From Xanthoparmelia taractica (taxonomy: Eukaryota > Ascomycota > Lecanoromycetes > Lecanorales > Parmeliaceae), in the NCBI GenBank assembly GCA_033085395.1, contig JANQBS010000481.1:1-19176 (forward strand): a DNA stretch of 19,176 bases, written 5' to 3'. The translations under genes and the position numbers were made by a program. Under the pieces are notes generated by a model that worked only from the letters and a program-made list of their open reading frames with translations, searched no databases and was not told the origin of the DNA. Positions 11,206 to 19,176 of this stretch are shown here, in pieces. The number at the start of each line of letters is the position of its first letter. The stretch's first letter is position 1.

Positions 11206-12000
11206 ATGTCCGAAGCAAACGAAGACCCCACCCTGCACCTTCCCCGCCTTCTCTGCCTCCACGGCGGCGGCGTCAACGCTCGCGTCTTCCGCCTCCAATG
11301 CCGCGAACTAATCGCCCAGCTCAAACCCCACTTCCGCTTCTGCTTCGTCGACGCCCCCTACGCCTGCGGCCCCGGTCCGGGCATAATACCGGTGTACCGC
11401 GACTACGGCCCCTTTTACCGCTGGCTGCACTGGCTGCCCGAGCACCCGCGCCTTGACCCCGCCACCGTCGCCGCGGACATTTACAACCAGCTGCGCGACG
11501 CCATGCACGAAGACGATCTGCAAGGCGCGACGGGCGCGTGGGTCGGGCTCCTGGGCTTCAGCCAGGGCGCCAAAATGGCCGCCAGTCTACTGTTTATGCA
11601 GCAGAAGCGCGCCGAGCGGTTCGGTGACGGTGGAGCGGGTTCTGGGTTTCGCTTTGCGGTGTTGATGGCCGGGCGGCCGCCGCTCGTGTCGCTGGATCCG
11701 AACGTTGCGGCAAGCCCGGCGCTGGCGGATGCGGCGCAGTGCTCGACGGACGAGCTTGTCACTGACCAGGAACAGGGGCATGTACTGAGACTGCCGACGA
11801 TCCACGTGCACGGGCTGCAGGACCCGCATGTGGATCTGCATAGGCGGTTGATGGACGGGTATTGTGAGAAGGGGAGCGCGCGGGTCGTCGAGTGGGAGGG
11901 CGGTCATCGGGTGCCGCTCAAGAAGTGGGATGTAGCGGCTGTCGTTGAGGAGATGCTTTCGGTCGCGAGCAAGACTGGAAGCTTCTCAAAACAGCAATAA
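11206..12000 (+). CDS. FSH1-family serine hydrolase, candidate PKS-releasing partner
   Basis: A single exon encodes 264 residues of the alpha/beta-hydrolase FSH1 family. LCLHGGGVNARVFRLQ (about residues 16-31) and FRFCFVDAPY (about 43-52) are the typical N-terminal motifs. The nucleophile is Ser119 in GFSQG. Asp206 in HGLQDPHVD and His234 in GGH complete a triad at the expected spacing. I chose ATG 11206 because it follows a good CACA context and the family N-terminus begins just after it; the frame is open further upstream, but that segment is low-quality and probably 5' UTR. Family members beside group VII NR-PKSs (CitA of citrinin, AfoC, DbaE) assist release or editing of the PKS-bound product. 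That precedent and the divergent arrangement suggest the same job here. Third positions are rich in G/C compared with the PKS. The exact substrate is unknown. Confidence 0.92.
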   Translation: MSEANEDPTLHLPRLLCLHGGGVNARVFRLQCRELIAQLKPHFRFCFVDAPYACGPGPGIIPVYRDYGPFYRWLHWLPEHPRLDPATVAADIYNQLRDAMHEDDLQGATGAWVGLLGFSQGAKMAASLLFMQQKRAERFGDGGAGSGFRFAVLMAGRPPLVSLDPNVAASPALADAAQCSTDELVTDQEQGHVLRLPTIHVHGLQDPHVDLHRRLMDGYCEKGSARVVEWEGGHRVPLKKWDVAAVVEEMLSVASKTGSFSKQQ

Positions 12001-13546
12001 GTTAAGCTTGGCAATCTGTGGCAGAGGAATTATAAACCGGAAGCTGGGCGATAGAGGTGCCTGTACGAATTGACTAGATCATAGATGATTGTTACGAGAA
12101 ATTACCTTAAGTATCCAAATAGTTGCGCGTGTTGTTTAGGCCCAGTGCGTTTGACTAGACACTCGTACATATTCACTGGCAATAACATTACCAACACCAG
12201 CAACCGTCTATCGAATACGACGCATCCGCCCTAAATAAACCTCTTACCATAAGTGCAGGGTCGCATAAATAGAAATCAACCAAAGAATCTCGAAATCATT
12301 TCTCGATTCTATATTATGGAGAAAGAAGACACGCGCTCTCCTACCGCGTGTTACTTCTTAATATGTAAACAAAAAATCGATCCGCGTCAGCGTCCATTCG
12401 ATTCCATTGATGAAGCCCATCAGATTGATGTCCCGCATGTGGCAGTAACGTGCATAGTAGCAGGATGCAGAGACGAAAGCACCCTCTATCTCATCGCAGC
12501 CCTGAGTCGTATTCATCACCTGATCGATCACAGGTGAGGATACACGAAGTCTCCGAACATGGAGCCACGTATTTGCAGCAGGGACGAGAATGGAAATTCT
12601 GGTCGGACCAATCATGCCTGCCACATCTTCCGATCTCTTAAAAGTTACATGCGCAATGCCTTCTCGCCTCCATACCTGGGAGCAGTAAGGTGGGGACGGG
12701 CTACTGCACTTACAAAAACACCACGAAACCAGTAAGTGGAAGCAGCCTTGCCTTGATGGGATTCCAAGAAATCCTGAGGACTTTTGCCGGTGACGACTCG
12801 CTACAGCTGTTTTCCCGATCGGTATCTTCTCTCAAAGACCATCGGTCGATGACTGTGCAAATTTTCATATCTCCAAGCAATTGCTCAATCGAAGGAGTTG
12901 ACTTGCATCTTCGGTGATCCTGGGAATACGTTCCGTGCTTTGAAGATCTTCAAAAGATGACATGAAGGGATCAAAGGCTTTTGGCACACTCGAATTGTTT
13001 TAGTGATCAGTCAATGTCTTTGTGGAAGGATGGAAAAGATGATAAGCCATGATTTGGAAGCAGCATGGCTATCGGTCATCCCAGAATATCGCTTTAAGTG
13101 ATCGGTGGGTTCCCGATGCTTGGGCGGAGAGGAAGCTGTTTGACTGGGCTTAGGAGATAGCAATTCGCGCATATGCGTGGCACGATTTTCCATGGCCGTG
13201 TTGACATGCTGAGATGATCTCGGCTTTGCCGAGGTGGGTTGCGATTCCCGACAGTAACGCCGTCAGCATTTAGTTCGCTTCCTACATGTTTACTTACCGA
13301 CTAGATGGAGGTCTGTCGGAGTAAATCAACTCCTTGACTGCTTGGGTGAGATAATTCAACATTTTCAAACAGTGTCTCTATCTAGTATCCAACCTACCAA
13401 CCAAAGCCATACTAATCGTAACGAGGATTTAAACCTGGGATAAAGGCGCATCTCCACGACGTCGTTCGAGTTCAGAGCTCTGATTCCCAATCACAGCCTT
13501 AATAAAATAGCCACTGAAGACTCACCACCGTTTGTGCAAGCGGTCC
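12001..13546. other. 1.5-kb region without a supportable gene, possibly decayed tailoring genes
   Basis: All ORFs are under about 95 codons. The longest overlap one another on opposite strands (12253-12537 plus, 12358-12624 minus, 13011-13193 minus) and show no motif I recognise. Composition is near-balanced and not RIP-like, so this is not repeat DNA of the type at the window's end. It sits between an intact hydrolase and a frameshifted oxygenase, where a citrinin-type cluster would carry further oxidoreductases, so decayed gene sequence is a reasonable guess only. Confidence 0.4.
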
Positions 13547-14417
13547 ATGCCAGCAAAGGCGAATCCGTGCCGCCATTTCAGATAGCAACTGTTGATATCA
13601 GCCATGCTCTGCGATTATAACTAGCCCACTGCACAACTCATCGTTTAAGACGTGCGCGCCGCTGGTCTCTCCACCTGCTTTTTCAGATCACCGGACAGCA
13701 AGCCGTCTTCACAGGCGCCAAACAGTTCTTACAATGCCGTTCGAGACCAAAAAGGCCGGGATGCAATAAAGGTACGTAGCTTTCGCCGATATGACGTACT
13801 GGCGTCTCACTCGTACGAAGAGGACCTCATGCCGGACTTGAAGGAGGGCTTCATCATAGGTGAAGACTTGCCACATGATGAGCCACACGTGGCTGCTGGC
13901 CGTTTCTTCATGGGTTCCAATGTCTGGCTGGATCCGGCCTTGCTGCCAGTCAAAGACTTCCGGCAGCCTGTGGAGAAATACCACGCCACCCTCAGCGCTC
14001 TGACTATCCAGGTGCTTCGCATAGTCGACGACTCTATGCAGTACGGTAAAGACATCTTCGACGACTTCGTCGCCAATAGATTCCAGTCGCCACAATGGGT
14101 ATTTTACACTATCCGCCGACGCGAGAATTGACGGCCGGCCTTAGTAAGGCGCAATCACTTTACTTCCGCAAGACAAGAGAGGGTCCTGGGTTCGAGATGC
14201 TGGACCCAATACGAACTCTTGCGTACAGGTCCCGCCTGTCCCGAACGCATATGTCGTGAACATGGGCGACTTGCTAGGCTTCTGGACCAATGGGACGTAT
14301 GTTAGCAGCATGCATCGTGGGATCCACAGGAGCCTGCGCGAGCATTACAGAATCGTCTGTTTCTTTGATGGCAATTTCGACAACGAGCTGCGTGCCTTGA
14401 ATGGCCCTGAGATCTGA
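13547..14417 (+). pseudogene. Broken 2-oxoglutarate/Fe(II)-dependent oxygenase (isopenicillin-N-synthase-like, CitB-type)
   Basis: Pieces of one oxygenase occur in order but in different frames. VPPFQIATVDIS (about 13570-13605) is the usual N-terminus. FQIT, AVFTGAKQF and MPFETKKAGMQ (about 13683-13775) are the DIOX_N core. An open segment to 14131 contains DLKEGFIIGEDLPHDEPHV, RFFMGSNVW and IFDDFVAN. AITLLPQD follows near 14150. A segment from about 14229 to the TGA at 14415-14417 contains AYVVNMGDLLGFWTNGTY, SSMHRGIH and FFDGNFD. At least three frame changes and internal stops separate them, and introns with good sites do not repair them. The HxD iron-binding motif that should precede AITLL is missing, so the product could not bind iron properly. 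The order and wording of motifs recall CitB of citrinin; TropC-type enzymes are a more distant option. I infer a dead tailoring enzyme of the adjacent PKS cluster. Confidence 0.85.
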
Positions 14418-14793
14418 GAAAGGCGTGGAGGATCGCTTGACTGTGGGACGGCACATGATTCGTAGTAGAGTAAAGGTTTATTCGCGTGAGGGTAGTTGTC
14501 TCTTTTATAGAATAAGATGATAGAGAGAAGATTGATCGAAAGTAAGAAGATAAAAGTTATTAGAGAGAATACTTTATAGATGACTTCCCTCATTACATGG
14601 CTTAGATATAGCAAACGAGAACCCCTCATATCGAATAAGGTACCGTTTCGGATGAGGGTCTTGGCAGTATCACAGCGGAAATTTCCGCTGACGAAGCATC
14701 TCGGGCCAAAAAGTTACAGCTCAATCTTCAACTACGTCAAAGAGGTTCCACAACATCGAATTTCCTCAGTTTTCCCTCCTTTCAGCTTTCATA
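14418..14793. other. Spacer and promoter upstream of MIA40
   Basis: Bases about 14460-14580 are AG/AT-rich with no ORF of note. The following 200 bases lead to the MIA40 ATG at 14794 through a pyrimidine-rich stretch (ttttccctcctttc) just before it. A longer open frame starting at 14580 runs through here, but in the frame that matches only the second MIA40 exon, so it is not the gene start. Confidence 0.5.
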
Positions 14794-15875
14794 ATGATAA
14801 GACAAGCGCCCCGCTGTCTCCTCCGCCCTCCTATCCCCTCCCTCCGCCTCGCCCCAACCCGCCGCTTCCTCTCCACCGCGCCCCCAGCGCAAAAGTCGCG
14901 GAGCTGGAAAAACAAGGCGACGAGACTGGGTTTGGCAGTAGGAGCGATATACTACTACAACACCAGCACCTTATTCGCCGAAGAGCCTCCCTGTCCGTTC
15001 CCCGATACGTACCCCCATTCAACTTCACAAAAACTAACATTCCACCAATCGCAGTCGCAGTCCCTCCCCCCAGCTCCCCCTCCGACGAAACATCCCTCTC
15101 AACCCTCGAATCCGTAAAACTCGATAGCCAAAGGAGCGCAGCAGCAATCCGCAGCACACCCCCGCCCGAATCCACAAAAGAACCAGAAACGTTTGAAGAA
15201 CGCGAGCAAGAGGCTTCGCAGGAAGGCGCCTTCAATGAAGAGACGGGCGAGATCAATTGGGATTGTCCGTGTTTGGGCGGCATGGCGCATGGGCCCTGCG
15301 GGGAGCAGTTCCGGGCGGCGTTTAGCTGTTTTGTGTTTTCGACGGAGGAGCCGAAGGGGATGGATTGTATTGAGCATTTCAAGTGAGTTTTTTTTTTGTC
15401 CCACCTGGCTTCTGATAGAGGGAGGCGTCGGGACCGCTTAGCGATGGACGGACAGGCGATTGGGATTCGGGGAAAATCTTGGAAATGACAGGGACATGAA
15501 AGCTGATTCTGCGAAATACGTAGGGGGATGCAGGATTGCTTCCGCGGACACCCCGACATCTATGGCTCCGAACTCGAAGGAGACGACGACGACGCCCCAC
15601 TCGACGAAAGTGCTCCCGCTCCTGTTACCTCTCCTGCTGCCCCTATCGACTCGGTCGACGGATCATTACCAGCAGCCGCGACATCAGCTACGCCCGAGCC
15701 GCAATCACTGCCGTCGTCATCCTCTCCAGACACTTTGGCAGGTACCAGTGACACAGAGCGCGCGCGAGCCGCGACGCAGCAAGTGGAGAGGGATCACGGG
15801 GACGTGACGAGCGAGGGCGATGAGCTGGTACCGAAAGCGGCACATGATGCCGTGGGCGCTACTGCGGGGAAATGA
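14794..15875 (+). CDS. MIA40: Mitochondrial intermembrane-space import and oxidoreductase protein Mia40
   Basis: Exons 14794-15008, 15074-15382 and 15524-15875 join in frame to 291 residues. The N-terminus is Arg-rich (RCLLRPPIPSLRLAPTRRF), a mitochondrial presequence, then a membrane anchor (about residues 43-55, LGLAVGAIYYYN), as in fungal inner-membrane-anchored Mia40. The core shows the redox-active CPC (Cys136, Cys138) and twin Cx9C motifs (Cys147/157 and Cys170/180) in WDCPCLGGMAHGPC and the segment following it. Mia40 oxidises incoming small cysteine proteins in the intermembrane space together with Erv1. The C-terminal tail is acidic and low-complexity, usual for filamentous fungi. 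Intron 1 (65 nt, ACTAAC branch, pyrimidine-rich CCCCCCAG acceptor) was chosen because nearer AGs break frame. Intron 2 is 141 nt (GTGAGT donor). It is a housekeeping gene outside the cluster, converging on the OM14-like gene. Confidence 0.93.
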
Positions 15876-16327
15876 AGGCTTTGCTTTGGAAAGAGGTGCA
15901 TTATACTGCGTAGCGGAACATCGAATGGCATTTACAGGGAACGAAAAGTTGAGGCGAGATAATGAGAGGTTGGTTAGTTTAGGTTAGACCATTGCTCGAT
16001 TTCGGATGTATCAAACACGGCATAGGCAGCGCTCAGGGGCTCGTTGTAAGATACCGGCGTCGATACTCCACTCTGCTCTCTCCGCACGTACTCAAAACTC
16101 GCGGGCAAATGTTTTGTATAGCATTCAATAATTGTTACAGAATGTTGTGGATTGGATAATGTCTGATACAATGTATCTTCTCACTGACGGCATCACGACT
16201 AAGCAATCCCAAGCTGCCCGGCGCTCTGACCAAAGAAAATGAGTCGAGTCGAAATACCTGAAAGCACACGCGACCGCCCTGCTTTGCCTTATTGACGTCT
16301 CGTCCTTACGGCACCCCCGAGGTACAT
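15876..16327. other. Convergent 3' intergenic region between MIA40 and the OM14-like gene
   Basis: Both neighbouring genes end here, so the 450 bases should contain their two 3' UTRs and polyadenylation sites. Only short ORFs without recognisable content occur. I see no RNA gene or repeat. Confidence 0.5.
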
Positions 16328-17219
16328 CTACTTCTTCGGGTACTTGTTCTTGAACAGGTATCTGCCGCAGTGTTAGCGCGAGATTTATACCAACACCTCA
16401 AATGACCAGTATAAGACAAGATGATACTCACTGGCTCAAATAGTAGTCGCCCACAGCCAACACGCCTACGAAGCCAGCAGTGATGGCCGCGAGTTGCCAG
16501 TCTAGCTCTCCCTTCACATGCTTGGTGTATGCTCCATATCCCAATGCCGCGCTTCCAGCGACTATCAACACGCCGTTGGCAATGACCACTGGATTGTCTC
16601 TGTTCTCATTCAGATCCTGCCCGGCACTCTTAATCTCCTTCTTGGCCTCCCTTGCGTTCTTCTCCGCGCTCTTCTTCGCGGAATCGTAGTTTTTGCTCGC
16701 AGAGTCGGCGAATTCAGAAGACTTCTCTTTGGTGTAGTCGGCTGCTTCTCTGGCCTTCTCTTTGGCGGTCTGCGCGTAGTCGGAGGATTTCTCTTTGGTG
16801 GTTTCGGCAGCCTCGGACGACTTCTGCTTGGTTTTATCGGCGGCTTCGGAGGCTTCTGATTTGATATGCTGGGAGTCCACGTCGGTGAAGGAGGAAGACG
16901 AGGAATTCAGAGAAGGGGGTGCTGGCGCACGGCTACCGGTTGGCATGTCAGTATTTGGCATTCTGGTTTCGAAGCGTCAGTGTTGATATGGGGATTTTGA
17001 GATGAATTGCTGGGCCAGTAGGTCATAGTTCAAAGATCTGGGAGGTGATATGTTGACGCGATTTGCAGTATACAAAGCATAAAGGGTGAAAGGAGTCATT
17101 GCTTCTATCAACTTACGCCTATACCATGTTAGCTCTAAGACCGTGCAAAAGAGAAGAAGATGACTTACTTCTTCAGGTGACTGTTTGGGTCCCTTCTGTG
17201 CGGCTTGTGCGTACGACAT
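16328..17219 (-). CDS. OM14-like mitochondrial outer-membrane protein
   Basis: The N-terminus MSYAQAAQKGPKQSPEE and the C-terminus with two or three hydrophobic segments match the Pezizomycotina OM14 family (OM14_C domain). Yeast OM14 is an outer-membrane porin-complex subunit that also docks ribosomes. Exons, on the minus strand, are 17219-17169, a putative 2-nt exon 17118-17117, 16962-16432 and 16361-16328; together they give 205 residues ending in KYPKK. Residues about 56-136 are a charged, Ala/Lys/Glu-rich helix with 11-residue periodicity (KEKSS.., AKEKAREAADYTKEKSS), resembling LEA-type repeats. Membrane segments lie at about 142-163 and 173-194. Intron 1 (50 nt, GTAAGT, CTAAC) and intron 2 (154 nt, GTAAGT, CTGAC) flank the GC dinucleotide; intron 3 (70 nt) has GTGAGT and CTAAC. 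Without the last intron the ORF would stop at 16428, losing the conserved end. Confidence 0.85.
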
Positions 17220-17560
17220 TCTTATTCTTATTGTTGTACTTGGTGTTGTTGTTGCTGCTCAAAGCTTGGATCAAGGAGTGGCTGCTGTAGACTGTTAACA
17301 CAAGGCGATAAGACCTCTATGTAGAACAATCCTCGCCTTTGGATGCTATGTATTCGAGGCTTTTTACTTGGAGCGCAATGTGCAGAGATTTGGCAATTAA
17401 GGCAGCGAAGAGTGGTTTGACTTTGGAGGGTCTCGTGCAATTTCCAAGCTTGAGACTTTTCGGCGCTGGCCTTGGCAAAATGACATCGGTCGGCGCCTAC
17501 CGCGCTACGACTTTTCCCGAGTCACATACGGAGCTCTATAGTGATAATTAGAAAATCAAT
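17220..17560. other. Upstream region of the OM14-like gene
   Basis: Just upstream of the OM14-like start, read on its own strand, is a CAA-rich tract (about 17230-17260) that fits an unstructured 5' UTR. The rest has ordinary composition and only short ORFs with no recognisable content. It should contain the promoter. Composition shifts to AT-rich at about 17540. Confidence 0.45.
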
Positions 17561-17704
17561 TCTTTTTTTATAATTATAATTGATTATAATATATATTTAT
17601 TAAAGAAAGAAAGTTCTATTATTAATAATTTCCTATAATACTTAAAATCTCGAGTATTATAATAGAAAGATAATACTAATATAAGCGAACGAAAAATAAA
17701 GTAT

Positions 17705-17960
17705 AGCGGTTATGTAAGGGGTTGGTTCGCTAGCGCTTAGCAAGCGGCCTAACCAGTATAAGAGACGTATAGTCGGTACGATGGTGATTTCTTTATTAGG
17801 TACTAAGTTCTAATAGAATTAATTTCTAAGGAACACGAAAACCCTAGGGCATGCGAAGACGATATATAATCGCCAAGTCCCCGTCAAGGCCTTAGATCAT
17901 GGATCTCGTTATAATCTCGCAATAGACTTTAAACTTATAAGTAGTCGACGCTAAGGCGTA
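17705..17960. mobile_element. Possible LTR-retrotransposon edge, partly RIP-mutated
   Basis: A less degraded island inside the AT-rich block. It contains GGTTGGTTCGCTAGCGC followed by an imperfect inverted copy ending in GGCCTAACC, then AGTATAAGAGACG. Structured GC-rich ends followed by a TATA-like promoter are usual for fungal LTRs. I see no second copy in the window and no clear primer-binding site, so this is tentative. Confidence 0.3.
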
Positions 17961-18448
17961 TATAGCGCTAGGTCTAATAATTATCTTTTCTCTTAAACTC
18001 TAATCTCTAAATATTATTTAATATAATATTCTTATTACGTAATATAAAAAATCTTTAAACTTTATAAGAAATAAGAAAAAGTACTTATAAATAATATCGC
18101 TTTTATAATATTAACTTAAACTATTAATAATAAAAGATACGCGCTATAAACGCGCGTTAATACTATTATATATATAACGTTTATTAATTATAATTCTCTT
18201 AACTCTATTATATTAATTATTAATATATAAAATAAACTTTTTTATAATATAATAATTTTAATAGTACTCTTCGAGTATTAATAATTAACTCGATATATTA
18301 TAATTAATTCTATTATTTATAAACTAGTAATAACGTAATCGCTAAGTATACGTAGAAGACTTATTAAAAAAATTTAATTTCTTTAAGTAATAAAAAAAAA
18401 AGAGTTCTTTTAATACGCTATCGTTTTTATAATATAAAGTTAATATAT

Positions 18449-18739
18449 CTATAGCTACGGGTCGGAAAGGTGTGGTATCTATTGAACATAGTCGTTTTTA
18501 ACTTTTTTTTAACTTTTTTTAAAAAATTATATCTTTTTAATCTATTTATAGAATTTTATAATTATATAAGCGTTCGCTTAAGCTTTTTACGTATTTTTAG
18601 AATATAAAAAAAATATCACGTAATATATTTATTAAAAACTCAATGGGAGTATAGGATATTTTATACCTTTCGATATGGTATTCGAAAAACTAATCCCATA
18701 TCATTAAATATATCACACCTTTCCGACTCGTATCTATAG
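18449..18739. mobile_element. Small terminal-inverted-repeat (MITE-like) element
   Basis: Bases 18449-18478 and the reverse complement of 18710-18739 match over about 30 bases with three mismatches; the shared core is GTCGGAAAGGTGTG. They bound about 290 bases with no coding capacity. The outermost CTATAG occurs at both ends and is itself palindromic, so the exact boundary and the target duplication (possibly TA, as in Tc1/mariner elements) cannot be separated. Size and structure fit a non-autonomous DNA transposon. Confidence 0.6.
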
Positions 18740-19176
18740 CAAACGATATATATTATTAATAGTTTATTAAAGAATTTCTTTAGCTCTTTTCGTAGACGCG
18801 TAGAAGAAGTTCTTCTATATACGATATTATTTATATAGCGTATATTACTAGCTATTCTAGAATATATATATTATACGTTATCTATTCTAATTCTTAGCGA
18901 ACTATTATTAAATAATTAATAGCTACGCTTTTATATCTCTTTATAGAACTATTTTAATTTCTATAATAAAAGAGCGTAGACTTAATTTATTAATTTATTA
19001 TTTTATTAATAGCGATATCGACGATACGATAATTCGATTAATTAGAATTATTAGAAAACTTTATCGATAATATATCGATAACGATATCGTGAATAATATT
19101 TATTAGCGTCTTTTAATATTAATAAATTTATCTTCGCTCTTCTAAAACTTTTCTCTTCTTTATAATATCTAATATA

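Larger units (their letters stand above)
17540..19176. repeat. RIP-mutated AT-rich repeat DNA
   Basis: Strong A+T bias runs to the window end. In 18001-18450 I find no CpA and no TpG on either strand, although about 15 CpG remain; that combination is the signature of RIP (C to T at CpA) rather than simple AT drift. No ORF of any length survives. The block is most likely transposon sequence mutated beyond recognition and marks heterochromatin beside the gene-bearing part of the window. Confidence 0.85.

Noticed and set aside
11308..11907. Antisense ORFs opposite the FSH1 hydrolase
   Set aside because: Explained by the G/C-rich third positions of the hydrolase; no independent protein features.
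12253..12624. Overlapping ORFs on both strands (94 and 88 codons)
   Set aside because: They overlap each other, lack motifs, and have no visible introns leading to a larger recognisable product.
14580..15386. A 268-codon plus-strand ORF taken as one gene
   Set aside because: Its first half is out of frame with the Mia40 presequence; only the part after 15074 is a true exon, joined by an intron to the exon starting at 14794.
17228..17440. 70-codon minus-strand ORF upstream of the OM14-like gene
   Set aside because: It ends in a Gln run from the CAA-rich 5' UTR and has no other feature.
1..19176. tRNA, rRNA or CRISPR arrays
   Set aside because: I saw no cloverleaf-like A/B box arrangement, no rRNA sequence and no regularly spaced repeats, though a covariance-model search was not possible.

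Overview
This window reads as nuclear DNA of a filamentous ascomycete (Pezizomycotina). The genes carry short introns of about 50-150 nt with fungal branch points (CTGAC, CTAAC). There is a multidomain non-reducing polyketide synthase, a Zn2Cys6 regulator with a fungal transcription-factor domain, and AT-rich blocks with almost no CpA/TpG but retained CpG, the footprint of repeat-induced point mutation (RIP). The species cannot be named from the sequence.

Layout. Bases 1-633 are an AT-rich edge and promoter. 634-2612 (+) is a five-exon Zn2Cys6 regulator. 2690-3000 is an AT-rich, RIP-like spacer. 3560-10121 (-) is a two-exon polyketide synthase, SAT-KS-AT-PT-ACP-CMeT, with every catalytic residue I looked for intact. 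Directly behind its stop, in another frame, lies the broken start of a terminal reductase (R) domain (3307-3567). 10122-11205 is a divergent promoter region. 11206-12000 (+) is an FSH1-family serine hydrolase. 12001-13546 holds no gene I can support. 13547-14417 (+) is a multiply frameshifted 2-oxoglutarate/Fe(II) oxygenase pseudogene. 14794-15875 (+) is MIA40 and 16328-17219 (-) is an OM14-like mitochondrial protein, a convergent housekeeping pair. From about 17560 to the end is RIP-mutated repeat DNA with an LTR-like stretch and a small terminal-inverted-repeat element.

How it fits together. Regulator + C-methylating NR-PKS with R domain + FSH1 hydrolase + 2OG oxygenase is the core gene set of citrinin-type clusters and resembles azaphilone and other group VII NR-PKS clusters. 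Here the set is partly dismantled. The PKS has lost its reductase but kept a long, clean ORF, the hydrolase is intact, and the oxygenase is dead. Either the cluster is a relict, or it was pared down to a minimal PKS/hydrolase pair releasing a methylated aromatic acid or pyrone instead of an aldehyde. MIA40 and OM14 look like the native chromosomal flank, and RIP-mutated repeats border the cluster on both sides.
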